Of a stretch of DNA of 6,244 nt, positions 1-5,955 are shown one piece after another (position 1 is the first letter of the stretch; each line of letters begins with the position of its first letter). Source of the stretch: Candidatus Zixiibacteriota bacterium (GTDB lineage: Bacteria; Zixibacteria; MSB-5A5; GN15; FEB-12); assembly GCA_030619345.1 (NCBI GenBank), contig JAUXBO010000156.1, forward strand, positions 1-6,244, in the 5' to 3' direction. The notes below the pieces were generated by a model, which was not told the DNA's origin, did not search any database, and worked only from the letters and a program-made list of their open reading frames with translations. Position numbers and translations under genes: made by a program.

Positions 1-2
1 AA

Positions 3-125
3 GGGTACGGGTTTGAGAAAGCCGCGTTTGACGCCGCCCGTCACAACAAATTCAAACCCGCAATTTCAGACGGCAAACCGGTTGCAGTCTGGGTAACATA
101 CAAAGTAGAATTTCGCCTGGACTAA
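3..125 (+). CDS. TonB C-terminal domain protein, 3' end only
   Basis: The window opens inside a gene whose last 40 codons read G-Y-G-F-E-K-A-A-F-D-A-A, then KFKPAISDGKPVAVWVTYK, then VEFRLD and TAA. This is the pattern of a TonB-family C-terminal domain: a helix with 'FxxAAxxAxRxxKFKPA', a 'DGKPVxVWV' hairpin, and a final strand ending 'FRL'. Such domains sit in the periplasm at the end of an inner-membrane-anchored protein and pass proton-motive energy to outer-membrane transporters. The N-terminal anchor and proline-rich spacer lie outside the window, so a true TonB cannot be told from another protein carrying the domain, such as a sensor or TPR fusion. The gene converges on the minus-strand TPR gene. 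Confidence 0.85.
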   Translation, partial: GYGFEKAAFDAARHNKFKPAISDGKPVAVWVTYKVEFRLD

Positions 126-168
126 CCGGGCAGTTCTGTGTAACTCCTCCCTTCATTCGCGGAACGAA

Positions 169-200
169 GAAACCCCGATGCCTTTTGGCACCGGGGTTTC
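169..200. terminator. Shared hairpin between convergent genes
   Basis: The arms GAAACCCCGATGCC (169-182) and GGCACCGGGGTTTC (187-200) enclose a TTTT loop. Read on the plus strand there is one A-C mismatch (178/191). Read on the minus strand that position becomes a G-U wobble, so all 14 pairs form. Neither side has a classic long U-run: the minus side continues TTCTTCG and the plus side AAAATAG. It lies between the TonB stop (125) and the TPR stop (224), so it probably ends transcripts from both sides, with a better fit to the minus-strand operon. Confidence 0.8.
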
Positions 201-223
201 AAAATAGATACTGGCGTTTGTCG

Positions 224-1117
224 CTACTGCAAGTCAGCCTGTTTTTTTGCTTCTTTTAATTCCTTAATATGGGCCTTAGCATCGGCCAACTCCTTGTGAG
301 CGCGAGAGTTTTTCGAAGCAGCCGAAACAAATTTACCCCAGGCTGCAATATTCGCTGTGTAGTTTTCAGGATCCCCTGATTCGACCGCTATAGCGTAATT
401 GTACATGGCCCGGAATCCTTTTGAATTCGCCTTGTAGGCGGCGTTGAATTGGGAGGCGGCCTTGTTGTACTTGTTCTGACTCAGATAAATCTGTCCCAAA
501 GCGAACTGTGCATTGTAGTTCTTTTTGAGGCCAACAGATTTTTTATAAGCTGATATTGCTTCGCTAGTCCGGCTGGTTTTGTGGTAGCCCTTGCCGAGCA
601 TAAACCAAGTCTGGTACGTGCCATCGTTACTCTCATGGTACTTGGTCAAGGTCTCGGCCAAAGGTGTCCAGTCTTTCTTTTTATAATAGACAGTACCGAG
701 GTCTTTGAGAACTGCAATGGCACTTGGGTCCGAGGCCGCTGCCGCCTTGAAAGCAGCTTCGGCTTCGGCATAGCTCTTAAGCTTCAATTGAATGCGGCCG
801 AGGTTAGCCTGTGAATCAGCATGAGTCGGATCGGCTTCGGCAGCCTTTTTGAACATATCAAGGGCGTTTTCCCAGTCTTTCTGCTTAAAATAAATTGCGC
901 CCAAATTGTTCAAAGCGTCGACGAACTTTTCGTCTATGCCAATAGCGCCTTTGTAAGCTAGAATAGCGGCGTCTGTTTCACCTTTTTTCTCGTGCTCGAT
1001 AGCTTCATTCAGGAAATGCTCTTTTGTCTTTTCTTCCTGAGCCATGAGCTGGAGGGCCAATAGCTGGACCAGTACTAGAACAGCAATCAGGATGAATTTG
1101 GTAAGTTTGACTTTCAC
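224..1117 (-). CDS. Secreted tetratricopeptide-repeat protein
   Basis: A 297-residue protein with a Sec-type signal peptide (basic MKVKLTK, hydrophobic core about 8-25, likely cleavage near MAQ|EE) followed by TPR motifs. Repeats are visible at roughly 32-65, 66-99, 100-133, 168-201 and 202-235, with degenerate units near 134-167 and 236-270. Each has the spaced Gly/Ala/Tyr/Pro pattern, for example 'ALNNLGAIYFKQKDWENAL'. TPRs form helical scaffolds for protein binding, so this is likely a periplasmic or envelope adaptor; partners are unknown. I chose GTG at 1117 over ATG at 1138 because the Shine-Dalgarno GGAG (1126-1129) lies 8 nt before the GTG, inside the longer ORF, and because the shorter form gives a normal signal peptide. 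It starts 69 nt after purE with no terminator between, so it may be read through from purDE. Confidence 0.88.
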   Translation of the reverse strand: MKVKLTKFILIAVLVLVQLLALQLMAQEEKTKEHFLNEAIEHEKKGETDAAILAYKGAIGIDEKFVDALNNLGAIYFKQKDWENALDMFKKAAEADPTHADSQANLGRIQLKLKSYAEAEAAFKAAAASDPSAIAVLKDLGTVYYKKKDWTPLAETLTKYHESNDGTYQTWFMLGKGYHKTSRTSEAISAYKKSVGLKKNYNAQFALGQIYLSQNKYNKAASQFNAAYKANSKGFRAMYNYAIAVESGDPENYTANIAAWGKFVSAASKNSRAHKELADAKAHIKELKEAKKQADLQ

Positions 1118-1125
1118 TATTTGAT

Positions 1126-1129
1126 CTCC
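1126..1129 (-). promoter_or_regulatory. Ribosome binding site that decides the TPR start
   Basis: On the minus strand the sequence reads AAAAAGGAGATCAAATAGTG. GGAG is 8 nt upstream of the GTG at 1117. The in-frame ATG at 1138 lies 5' of this site and has no purine-rich element before it, so GTG is preferred. Confidence 0.75.
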
Positions 1130-1186
1130 TTTTTCCATCTATTTTCAGAGTTATAACGTTCAAACGGGCAATTCGGTCCAGAGAAA

Positions 1187-1633
1187 TTAGAGTGAGTTCC
1201 GGTGTTCTATCAGCTTATCCTTTACGCCCGAGTGCTTTAGAGCCAAAATACGGGCCGCCAGAACAGCCGCATTTTTTGCACCGGGAGAGCCAATTGCTAC
1301 CGTAGCAACGGGAATTCCAGGCGGCATCTGGACTATAGCAAGCAAAGAGTCCATCCCGCCCAATGCGGCCGGAAGGGGAACCCCGATAACAGGCAGATTT
1401 GAATGAGCAGCCGCCACTCCGGGCAAGGCTGCTGCTAATCCGGCCATCGCAATGATAACTTCGTATCCATTTGCTTCTGCCTCGCCAGTTAGTTTCTCAG
1501 TCCTTCGCGGATGGCGGTGCGCAGATGATACTTCGGTTTGACTTTCAATACCAAGCGTCGCCAGTTCGGCGGCACATTTGGAAGCATATTCCTGTTCCGA
1601 TTTGGACCCAATTATTATTATGGCTTTAGGCAT
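1187..1633 (-). CDS. purE: PurE-type phosphoribosylaminoimidazole carboxylase/mutase, atypical active site
   Basis: A 148-residue protein of normal length for a PurE core. PurE acts in the cytosol in de novo purine synthesis. Class I enzymes convert N5-CAIR to CAIR; class II enzymes carboxylate AIR directly. The fold and class I hallmarks are clear: GSKS loop (9-12), SSAHRHP (36-42), NLPVIGVPLP (79-88), GGMDSLLAIVQMPPGIPVATVAIG (92-115) and GAKNAAVLAARIL (118-130). Three usual class I residues differ: Asp in 'GSxSD' is Glu13, 'AHRTP' is AHRHP (His41), and 'GGAAHLPG' reads LAAALPG, so the conserved second histidine is Ala69. The catalytic-loop His39 and Arg40 remain. ATG lies 2 nt after the purD stop with no strong Shine-Dalgarno, which suggests translational coupling. 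No purK is in the window. Family is certain; the exact reaction class is not. Confidence 0.92.
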   Translation of the reverse strand: MPKAIIIIGSKSEQEYASKCAAELATLGIESQTEVSSAHRHPRRTEKLTGEAEANGYEVIIAMAGLAAALPGVAAAHSNLPVIGVPLPAALGGMDSLLAIVQMPPGIPVATVAIGSPGAKNAAVLAARILALKHSGVKDKLIEHRNSL

Positions 1634-1635
1634 GT

Positions 1636-2949
1636 CTATTTCTTTTCATCCCGTTTGAGAACTCTAAATCCAATATCTTTGCGATACATGGCACCGTCGA
1701 ATCGGACCTTGTTTACTGTGCGATAAGATCTGTTCAATGCTAACTGCAGAGTTTGGTCTACTCCAGTGACTCCCAAAACTCTGCCACCGGCTGTTTTCAA
1801 TCTGTCTCCGTCACTGCTGGTTCCGGAATGGAATACCACGCAGTTATTGTCGGGCTTTGAAGGAACGCCCGTAATCTTCAGGCCGGTCGCGTATCTGCCC
1901 GGATAACCTTTGGAGGCCATAACCACGCAGGCTGCATATTCATGACGCCAGGTAAGCTGGTTGATCGAAGATAGTTTGGATGAGACGGCGGCCTGCAGGA
2001 TTTCAAAAAGGTCGCTTTTCAACAATGGCATAACTACCTGTGTTTCCGGATCACCAAAGCGACAGTTATATTCGAGGACTTTTGGGCCGCCAACGGTAAG
2101 CATCAACCCGGCATAAATTACGCCTCGGTAGTTTATGCCTTCCTTTGAGAGACCTTTCAAGGTGGGCTGCAGAACATACTCGTTTATCTTTTCCATCATA
2201 TCGGTCGAAACAAAGTCAGTTGGGCAGTAGGCTCCCATGCCTCCTGTATTGGGACCACGGTCGCCATCAAATGCCTGCTTGTGATCCTGACTGGGAAGAA
2301 ACGGTAGGATTGTCTTTCCATCGGCGATTGCCATTATAGAAACTTCCTGACCTTCAAGAAAAGACTCGATCAGAATTCTCTCACCAGCCTCACCCAGCTC
2401 ACGTTTGATCATGATCTGTTCGATTGTTTTCGTGGCCATATCCAGATTGCGGACAACCACCGCACCCTTACCAGCCGCCAGACCGTCGGCCTTTATGACG
2501 ATCGGGTATTCAGTTGTTTTTAGAAACCCAATTGCTTCGGCAGCAGTGGAGAATACTTTGTAGGGGGCAGTTGGGATATGATGACGGCGCATAAACTCTT
2601 TGGCAAAGATTTTACTGCTTTCAAGTTTGGCAGCCTGCCTTGAAGGACCAAACAGCTTCAGTTTCCGCTTTTGGAATTCATCGGCGATTCCCTCGGCCAG
2701 CGGTTGCTCGGGTCCGACCACCGTAAGGCTGATTCGGTTCCGGGCTGCGAAATCTGAGAGCGCCCCGATATTGTCTGCTTTGATATTGACACAACGTGCA
2801 ATTTGTGAGATACCGGCATTGCCTGGCGCACAAAAGATTTTGTCCACTTTCCTCGACTGTCTGAGTTTCCAGACCAGCGCATGTTCACGCCCTCCTGCGC
2901 CCACCACGAGGACTCTTGTTTCTTGTCTGTTCCTAATGTTTTTCGCCAT
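1636..2949 (-). CDS. purD: Phosphoribosylamine-glycine ligase (GAR synthetase)
   Basis: A 437-residue ATP-grasp enzyme of usual length. It joins glycine to 5-phosphoribosylamine using ATP, the second step of de novo purine synthesis, in the cytosol. Visible in order: N-domain VLVVGAGGREHAL (13-25), PGNAG (42-46) and VVGPEQPLAEGI (77-88); FGPSRQAAKLESSK (100-113); ATP-grasp A-loop IKADGLAAGKG (152-162); GDRGPNTGGMGAYCP (229-243); metal/ATP-site LEYNCRFGDPETQ, where most family members have 'NVRFGDPETQ'; and a C-domain with TAGGRVLGVTG. An 11-residue extension precedes the usual N-terminal strand. No alternative ATG fits, and using the GTGs at codons 15-16 would cut the first strand. No Shine-Dalgarno is apparent before the ATG. 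It is the first gene of a purD-purE pair. Confidence 0.97.
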   Translation of the reverse strand: MAKNIRNRQETRVLVVGAGGREHALVWKLRQSRKVDKIFCAPGNAGISQIARCVNIKADNIGALSDFAARNRISLTVVGPEQPLAEGIADEFQKRKLKLFGPSRQAAKLESSKIFAKEFMRRHHIPTAPYKVFSTAAEAIGFLKTTEYPIVIKADGLAAGKGAVVVRNLDMATKTIEQIMIKRELGEAGERILIESFLEGQEVSIMAIADGKTILPFLPSQDHKQAFDGDRGPNTGGMGAYCPTDFVSTDMMEKINEYVLQPTLKGLSKEGINYRGVIYAGLMLTVGGPKVLEYNCRFGDPETQVVMPLLKSDLFEILQAAVSSKLSSINQLTWRHEYAACVVMASKGYPGRYATGLKITGVPSKPDNNCVVFHSGTSSDGDRLKTAGGRVLGVTGVDQTLQLALNRSYRTVNKVRFDGAMYRKDIGFRVLKRDEKK

Positions 2950-2959
2950 AAGGCTTTTA

Positions 2960-2987
2960 AGTATATGGAATTGACCTGCAATTTCAA
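2960..2987 (-). promoter_or_regulatory. Candidate sigma-70 promoter for purD-purE
   Basis: Minus-strand TTGAAA (2982-2987) and TATACT (2960-2965) are separated by 16 nt; each matches the consensus at 5 of 6 positions. The -10 ends 10 nt before the purD ATG, so a start site at the usual distance would give a leader of only a few nucleotides. That fits the lack of a Shine-Dalgarno. Predicted by eye only. Confidence 0.5.
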
Positions 2988-3009
2988 GCGGTTTTTTGTA
3001 AGTAGCTGT

Positions 3010-3023
3010 TTTGTTCGAACAAA
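3010..3023. promoter_or_regulatory. Perfect 14-bp palindrome, candidate operator
   Basis: TTTGTTCGAACAAA equals its own reverse complement. It lies 22 bp upstream of the candidate purD -35 and 32 bp upstream of the candidate -35 of the divergent beta-barrel gene, a typical place for a dimeric regulator. The GTTCGAAC core loosely resembles operators of several families (LexA-like GAAC/GTTC half-sites; CGAA-containing PurBox elements), but I cannot assign one. Confidence 0.4.
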
Positions 3024-3055
3024 GTTTAGAGTTGCTGCGTCACCTATTTATTAGG

Positions 3056-3083
3056 TTGACAAGCAGACGCATTTCTGTTTACT
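3056..3083 (+). promoter_or_regulatory. Candidate sigma-70 promoter for the beta-barrel gene
   Basis: A consensus TTGACA (3056-3061) is followed after 16 nt by TTTACT (3078-3083, 4 of 6 to TATAAT). This would give a 5' leader of about 95 nt before the ATG at 3186. A short inverted repeat, ACCTA (3042-3046) / TAGGT (3052-3056), abuts the -35. Predicted by eye. Confidence 0.45.
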
Positions 3084-3185
3084 TCACGCTGTTATCGTCG
3101 GCTCTTAAGTGGGGCGCTTGGGCGTGAGAGTGGTGTCGACGGCGTTTTGAATTGACTGTAACCGATTCTTATCGAGGGATTTGTA

Positions 3186-3833
3186 ATGAGAAAAGTTGGT
3201 CTTGTTGTCGCATTTTTGGGTTGTATGGTACTGGCAACCGCCGTTTTCGCACAAGAGGATGAGGCTGTAGATATTCTTGAAGTTTCTCTAATCGGCGGTC
3301 TGGCCTTTCCCGGTGGTGGAATCACCGATTGGAATAATGAACTCAATGCCGACAACGGCTATAATATGGGTATAGATATTGGCTACTTTGTTAAATCCTC
3401 TTGGATTGTGGGCTTCAATTTTACATATCATGCTTTTGGTGTTGATCATCCGGAGGCAGGTGAGCTAAATCACAAACTGTATTCTCCGCGTATTTACGGC
3501 AAATATATCCGCATCACAGAGTCCAGTTTTGAACCGTATGCTAAAGTGCATCTCGGTCTGGATAATCCCAAGTTTGCTACCGATGTCGTCAACGTTGTTG
3601 GTGACCGCTACCGTGAAATCTCGTATGATCCGGCTCTCTCTTTTGGACTATCAGCCGGCCTGTTTTATTTCACTTCGGATTACAGCGGTCTCTTTGCTGA
3701 AGTGCAGTATCATCGGGGTTGGGCTGAGGATGCCGAAGCGGATTACGAGAACGCTCCGTACATGTTTAATGAAAACTACAGTACCTTTGATATCAACGTA
3801 GGTGTGAGAGTTCTGGTCGGCTCAGGAGAGTAA
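3186..3833 (+). CDS. Small outer-membrane beta-barrel protein
   Basis: A 215-residue protein with a clear Sec signal peptide (MRK, hydrophobic 4-20, cleavage expected at VFA|Q, residue 22/23). The mature part alternates polar and hydrophobic/aromatic residues in strands such as YNMGIDIGYFV, WIVGFNFTYHAF, LYSPRIYGKYIRI, EPYAKVHLGL, LSFGLSAGLFYF, GLFAEVQYHRGW and FDINVGVRVLV, joined by acidic loops. That is the pattern of a small OmpA/OmpX-like barrel of about eight strands. There is no OmpA peptidoglycan-binding domain and no enzyme motif, so its role (structural, adhesion or porin-like) is unknown. It ends VLVGSGE rather than the usual terminal aromatic residue. GAGG (3174-3177) lies 8 nt before the ATG. 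It ends in tandem TAA TAA and is followed directly by a strong terminator, so it looks like a single-gene transcript. Confidence 0.85.
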   Translation: MRKVGLVVAFLGCMVLATAVFAQEDEAVDILEVSLIGGLAFPGGGITDWNNELNADNGYNMGIDIGYFVKSSWIVGFNFTYHAFGVDHPEAGELNHKLYSPRIYGKYIRITESSFEPYAKVHLGLDNPKFATDVVNVVGDRYREISYDPALSFGLSAGLFYFTSDYSGLFAEVQYHRGWAEDAEADYENAPYMFNENYSTFDINVGVRVLVGSGE

Positions 3834-3851
3834 TAAAAAAAATATCAAACT

Positions 3852-3880
3852 AACCCGTCAGTCTGCTGGCGGGTTTTTTT
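3852..3880 (+). terminator. Rho-independent terminator after the beta-barrel gene
   Basis: ACCCGTCAG (3853-3861), loop TCTG, CTGGCGGGT (3866-3874) form a nine-pair stem with one U-G wobble, followed by a run of seven T (3874-3880). An A tract after the stop codon (3836-3842) precedes it. This is a textbook intrinsic terminator on the plus strand. Confidence 0.92.
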
Positions 3881-3899
3881 GTGTGTGGTATTGAGCAGT

Positions 3900-5258
3900 A
3901 TGAAAAACGATACAAGATTATTGATAGTTGACGATGAAGCCCCTCAACGCGACTTGCTATCTGGCTACCTGACTAAGAACGGTTTTTCCATACAGCAGGC
4001 TGCAAGTGGTGAGGAAGCACTGAGTTTGTATCCAAAATTCTTCTCGCCGGTCGCCCTGGTCGATCTCAAGATGCCGGGAATGAACGGCCTGGAGTTGATT
4101 GGAAAGCTAAAGGCTATCAATCCATTTATCCAGGTAATAGTCCTGACCGCCTTTGGATCGGTGGAGACTGCTGTGTCGGCCATGCGAGCGGGTGCTTACG
4201 ATTACTTGACCAAGCCGGTCGAAGACCTCGAAGAGTTGACGCTGAAACTGACCAAGGCAGCCCAACAGAATCGTCTCATTGTAGATCACCGGGTGATGAG
4301 CGAACGGCTGGCCGAGGTGTTCCCTAATTCGGAGCTTATCGGTGAGTCCAGGGGAATAAAAGAGGTGAAGGAGATGATCTCTCTGGTTGCCCCCAAAGAT
4401 GCGACCGTTCTGATCACGGGACCTTCGGGGACTGGGAAAGAAATTGTTACCCGCGCCATCCATGCTCTCTCTCCGAGATCGGACAAAAAACTCGTAGCCA
4501 TCAACTGTGCGGCATTCCCGGAAACTCTGTTGGAATCTGAGTTATTCGGCCATGAAAAAGGCGCTTTCACCGGAGCCGAAAAAGCCAAACAGGGGCGCTT
4601 TGAACTCGCCGACGGCGGCACCTTGTTCCTTGACGAAATAGGGGAGATGCCTCCTTCAATGCAGGTTAAGCTTCTTCGCGTACTCGAAGAAAGAAAAATC
4701 GAAAGACTCGGATCAGTCGAAGAAATATCTCTGGATATCCGACTCATTGCCGCGACTAGTCGCGACCTCAAAAAAGAGATAGAGGCTGGTCGCTTCCGCG
4801 AAGATCTGTTTTATCGTCTGAACGTCATTGAGATAAAACTTCCACCGCTAAGCGAACGACCGGGCGACGTGATGATTCTGGCCGAAGAATTTATCGACAG
4901 GAGCAGTCGCCGAACCGGCAAAAAGATTATCGGAATCGATTCCGGAGCCGGAGAGATACTAAACGGCTACCACTGGCCTGGAAACGTCCGAGAGTTGGAG
5001 AATATTATCGAACGAGCGGTTGTTCTCTGTCAATCAGACCGGATCAGCGCCAGTGATCTGTCCGGACTCAGCTCAATCGATAAACCCGAGCCTTCAACAG
5101 GGAGTTTGCGCAGCCTGGCTCTCGTCGAAAAAGAGCATATTCAGCATTGTCTTGATGAGTTGGACTGGAATATGACCGCCTGTGCAGAATTGCTGGGAAT
5201 CCATCGCAACACCCTCCGCGCCAAAATCAAAGAGTACGACCTAAAGAAGTCATCCTGA
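3900..5258 (+). CDS. NtrC-family sigma-54-dependent response regulator
   Basis: A 452-residue cytosolic two-component regulator with full three-domain architecture. The receiver (about 5-120) has the acidic pair Asp11/Asp12, phosphoacceptor Asp55 in ALVDLKMPGMNG, Thr83 and Lys105 (YLTKP). The AAA+ domain (about 146-370) has Walker A GPSGTGKE (174-181), an intact sigma-54-contacting GAFTGA (221-226), Walker B LFLDEI (242-247), arginines in FREDLFYRLNV (299-309) and sensor II PGNVRELEN (360-368). Sensor I reads AATSRDL rather than the commoner AATNRDL. A Fis-type helix-turn-helix (about 412-446, ACAELLGIHRNTLRAKIKEY) binds DNA. All catalytic elements are present, so it should be active when phosphorylated. 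I use ATG at 3900; an in-frame TTG at 3879 lies inside the terminator T-tract and adds residues outside the receiver fold. No histidine kinase is adjacent, so it is an orphan here and its targets are unknown. Confidence 0.96.
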   Translation: MKNDTRLLIVDDEAPQRDLLSGYLTKNGFSIQQAASGEEALSLYPKFFSPVALVDLKMPGMNGLELIGKLKAINPFIQVIVLTAFGSVETAVSAMRAGAYDYLTKPVEDLEELTLKLTKAAQQNRLIVDHRVMSERLAEVFPNSELIGESRGIKEVKEMISLVAPKDATVLITGPSGTGKEIVTRAIHALSPRSDKKLVAINCAAFPETLLESELFGHEKGAFTGAEKAKQGRFELADGGTLFLDEIGEMPPSMQVKLLRVLEERKIERLGSVEEISLDIRLIAATSRDLKKEIEAGRFREDLFYRLNVIEIKLPPLSERPGDVMILAEEFIDRSSRRTGKKIIGIDSGAGEILNGYHWPGNVRELENIIERAVVLCQSDRISASDLSGLSSIDKPEPSTGSLRSLALVEKEHIQHCLDELDWNMTACAELLGIHRNTLRAKIKEYDLKKSS

Positions 5259-5367
5259 TTTCGCTTATTAACTTCGATCTATATCCAATTTGAGGAACTT
5301 TGATCATCTGCAATCTGTTATTCCAAGTAGAACACGGAGTATTTTACTCTAAATTATCCTCAATCTT

Positions 5368-5373
5368 AAGGAG
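5368..5373 (+). promoter_or_regulatory. Strong Shine-Dalgarno for the Cys-rich secreted protein
   Basis: AAGGAG lies 5 nt before the ATG at 5379, near ideal, and fixes the start. The 120-nt gap upstream (5259-5378) is AT-rich. I found no terminator in it and no convincing sigma-70 or sigma-54 promoter, so transcription may come from the regulator gene or from a promoter I cannot recognise. Confidence 0.8.
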
Positions 5374-5378
5374 AAGCG

Positions 5379-5789
5379 ATGTTTAAGAAAACAGTCCTGA
5401 TCGTTGCCGCCATTATGTTATTTGTGGCCTCTGCTATGGCCGGTCCCAAACAGAATCATGCCAAGAATGATAAGGTGACCTTTGAAGGGACAATGGTCTG
5501 TATGTCCTGTGATCTGAAGAAGGCAGACGGCGCCCGTTCCGACTGCAAGGCCTTTGGCCATTCCCATGCCCTGAAGACCAAAGAGGGTAAATACATCAAC
5601 TTGCTGGCTAACCAGTATTCCGCCGACCTTCTAAACGGCGAAAAATACCATAACAAGGCCGTCAAATTGAGCGGTGTCTACTTTGCTAATGCTAACCAAT
5701 TGGACGTTGAATCATTTGAAGCGGACGGCAAGAAAAAAAGCTGGTGTGGTAGCTGCAAGTCTATGGACGGATGCATGGCCGGTAAGTAG
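5379..5789 (+). CDS. Small secreted six-cysteine protein, function unknown
   Basis: A 136-residue protein with a Sec signal peptide (MFKK, hydrophobic 5-19, cleavage likely at AMA|G, 21/22). The mature protein of about 115 residues has CxxC at 41-44 (CMSC) followed by DLKKADGA, then Cys56, a GHSHAL stretch (His61, His63), a 'KTKEGKYINLLAN' hairpin, His91, a strand pair KAVKLSGVYFANANQLDVESF, and a C-terminal tail with CxxC at 123-126 (WCGSC) and Cys132 in SMDGC. The middle looks like a small beta-barrel or OB-like fold. There is no CxxCH, so it is not a c-type cytochrome. The Cys, His and Met content would suit metal binding or disulfides in the periplasm. I do not recognise a named family. 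A strong ribosome site and its own terminator suggest good expression. The NtrC-type gene ends 120 nt upstream. Confidence 0.85.
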   Translation: MFKKTVLIVAAIMLFVASAMAGPKQNHAKNDKVTFEGTMVCMSCDLKKADGARSDCKAFGHSHALKTKEGKYINLLANQYSADLLNGEKYHNKAVKLSGVYFANANQLDVESFEADGKKKSWCGSCKSMDGCMAGK

Positions 5790-5816
5790 TTTTAGATTCT
5801 GAATATTCCTTTATAT

Positions 5817-5849
5817 GAGAGGCTGAACTCCGGTTCTGCCTCTTTTTTT
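5817..5849 (+). terminator. Rho-independent terminator after the Cys-rich gene
   Basis: GAGGC-T-GAAC (5819-5828), loop TCCG, GTTC-T-GCCTC (5833-5842) form a ten-position stem with one internal T-T mismatch, followed by seven T (5843-5849). It begins 28 nt after the stop codon. It may also stop minus-strand transcription arriving from the right, although that side lacks a U-run. Confidence 0.88.
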
Positions 5850-5850
5850 C

Positions 5851-5955
5851 TTACAACCTGTCGAGCTTTTTTCGGAGTTTTTGTACCAATAGACGGCTAT
5901 GAGGGATAAGATCGCGGTCAGAGAGCTTTCCGGTAAGAGGAAACCTGTCATCCAT
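5851..5955 (-). CDS. Possible 34-residue small protein
   Basis: The ORF starts with ATG at 5955, 4 nt after a GGAG (5960-5963), and overlaps the last 8 nt of the upstream gene in another frame. It ends in TAA immediately before the convergent terminator. The peptide begins MDDRFPLTGKLSDRD and ends with a basic amphipathic helix-like stretch, SRLLVQKLRKKLDRL. No family is recognised. The ribosome site, the overlap typical of coupled genes, and the stop placed just short of the terminator favour a real gene. Its small size and the short spacing argue caution. A second ATG (5949-5951) overlapping the upstream TGA opens a different frame, but that one runs through the terminator hairpin. Confidence 0.35.
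   Translation of the reverse strand: MDDRFPLTGKLSDRDLIPHSRLLVQKLRKKLDRL

Noticed and set aside
1150..1186. A sigma-54-like TGGACC...TTGCC element upstream of the TPR gene (minus strand)
   Set aside because: Only three bases separate the two parts where five are needed, and the TGGCAC half is imperfect.
2600..2987. Open frames on both strands (2600-2974 plus, 2658-2987 minus) over the purD start
   Set aside because: Both overlap unambiguous purD coding sequence in other frames, and their translations show no domain.
3037..3070. Nested inverted repeat GCGTC-ACCTA ... TAGGT ... GACGC around the candidate -35
   Set aside because: The inner and outer arms are separated by nine unpaired bases on one side; each arm is only 5 bp, so chance is a fair explanation. 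Only the inner pair is mentioned with the promoter.
3092..3355. Minus-strand 87-codon frame across the beta-barrel start
   Set aside because: Antisense to the signal peptide region of a clear gene; Ser/Pro/Arg-rich low-complexity translation and no ribosome site evident.
5259..5378. Search of the gap between the regulator and the Cys-rich gene for a promoter, small RNA or riboswitch
   Set aside because: It is AT-rich with no stable hairpin, and no -35/-10 or -24/-12 pair has acceptable spacing.
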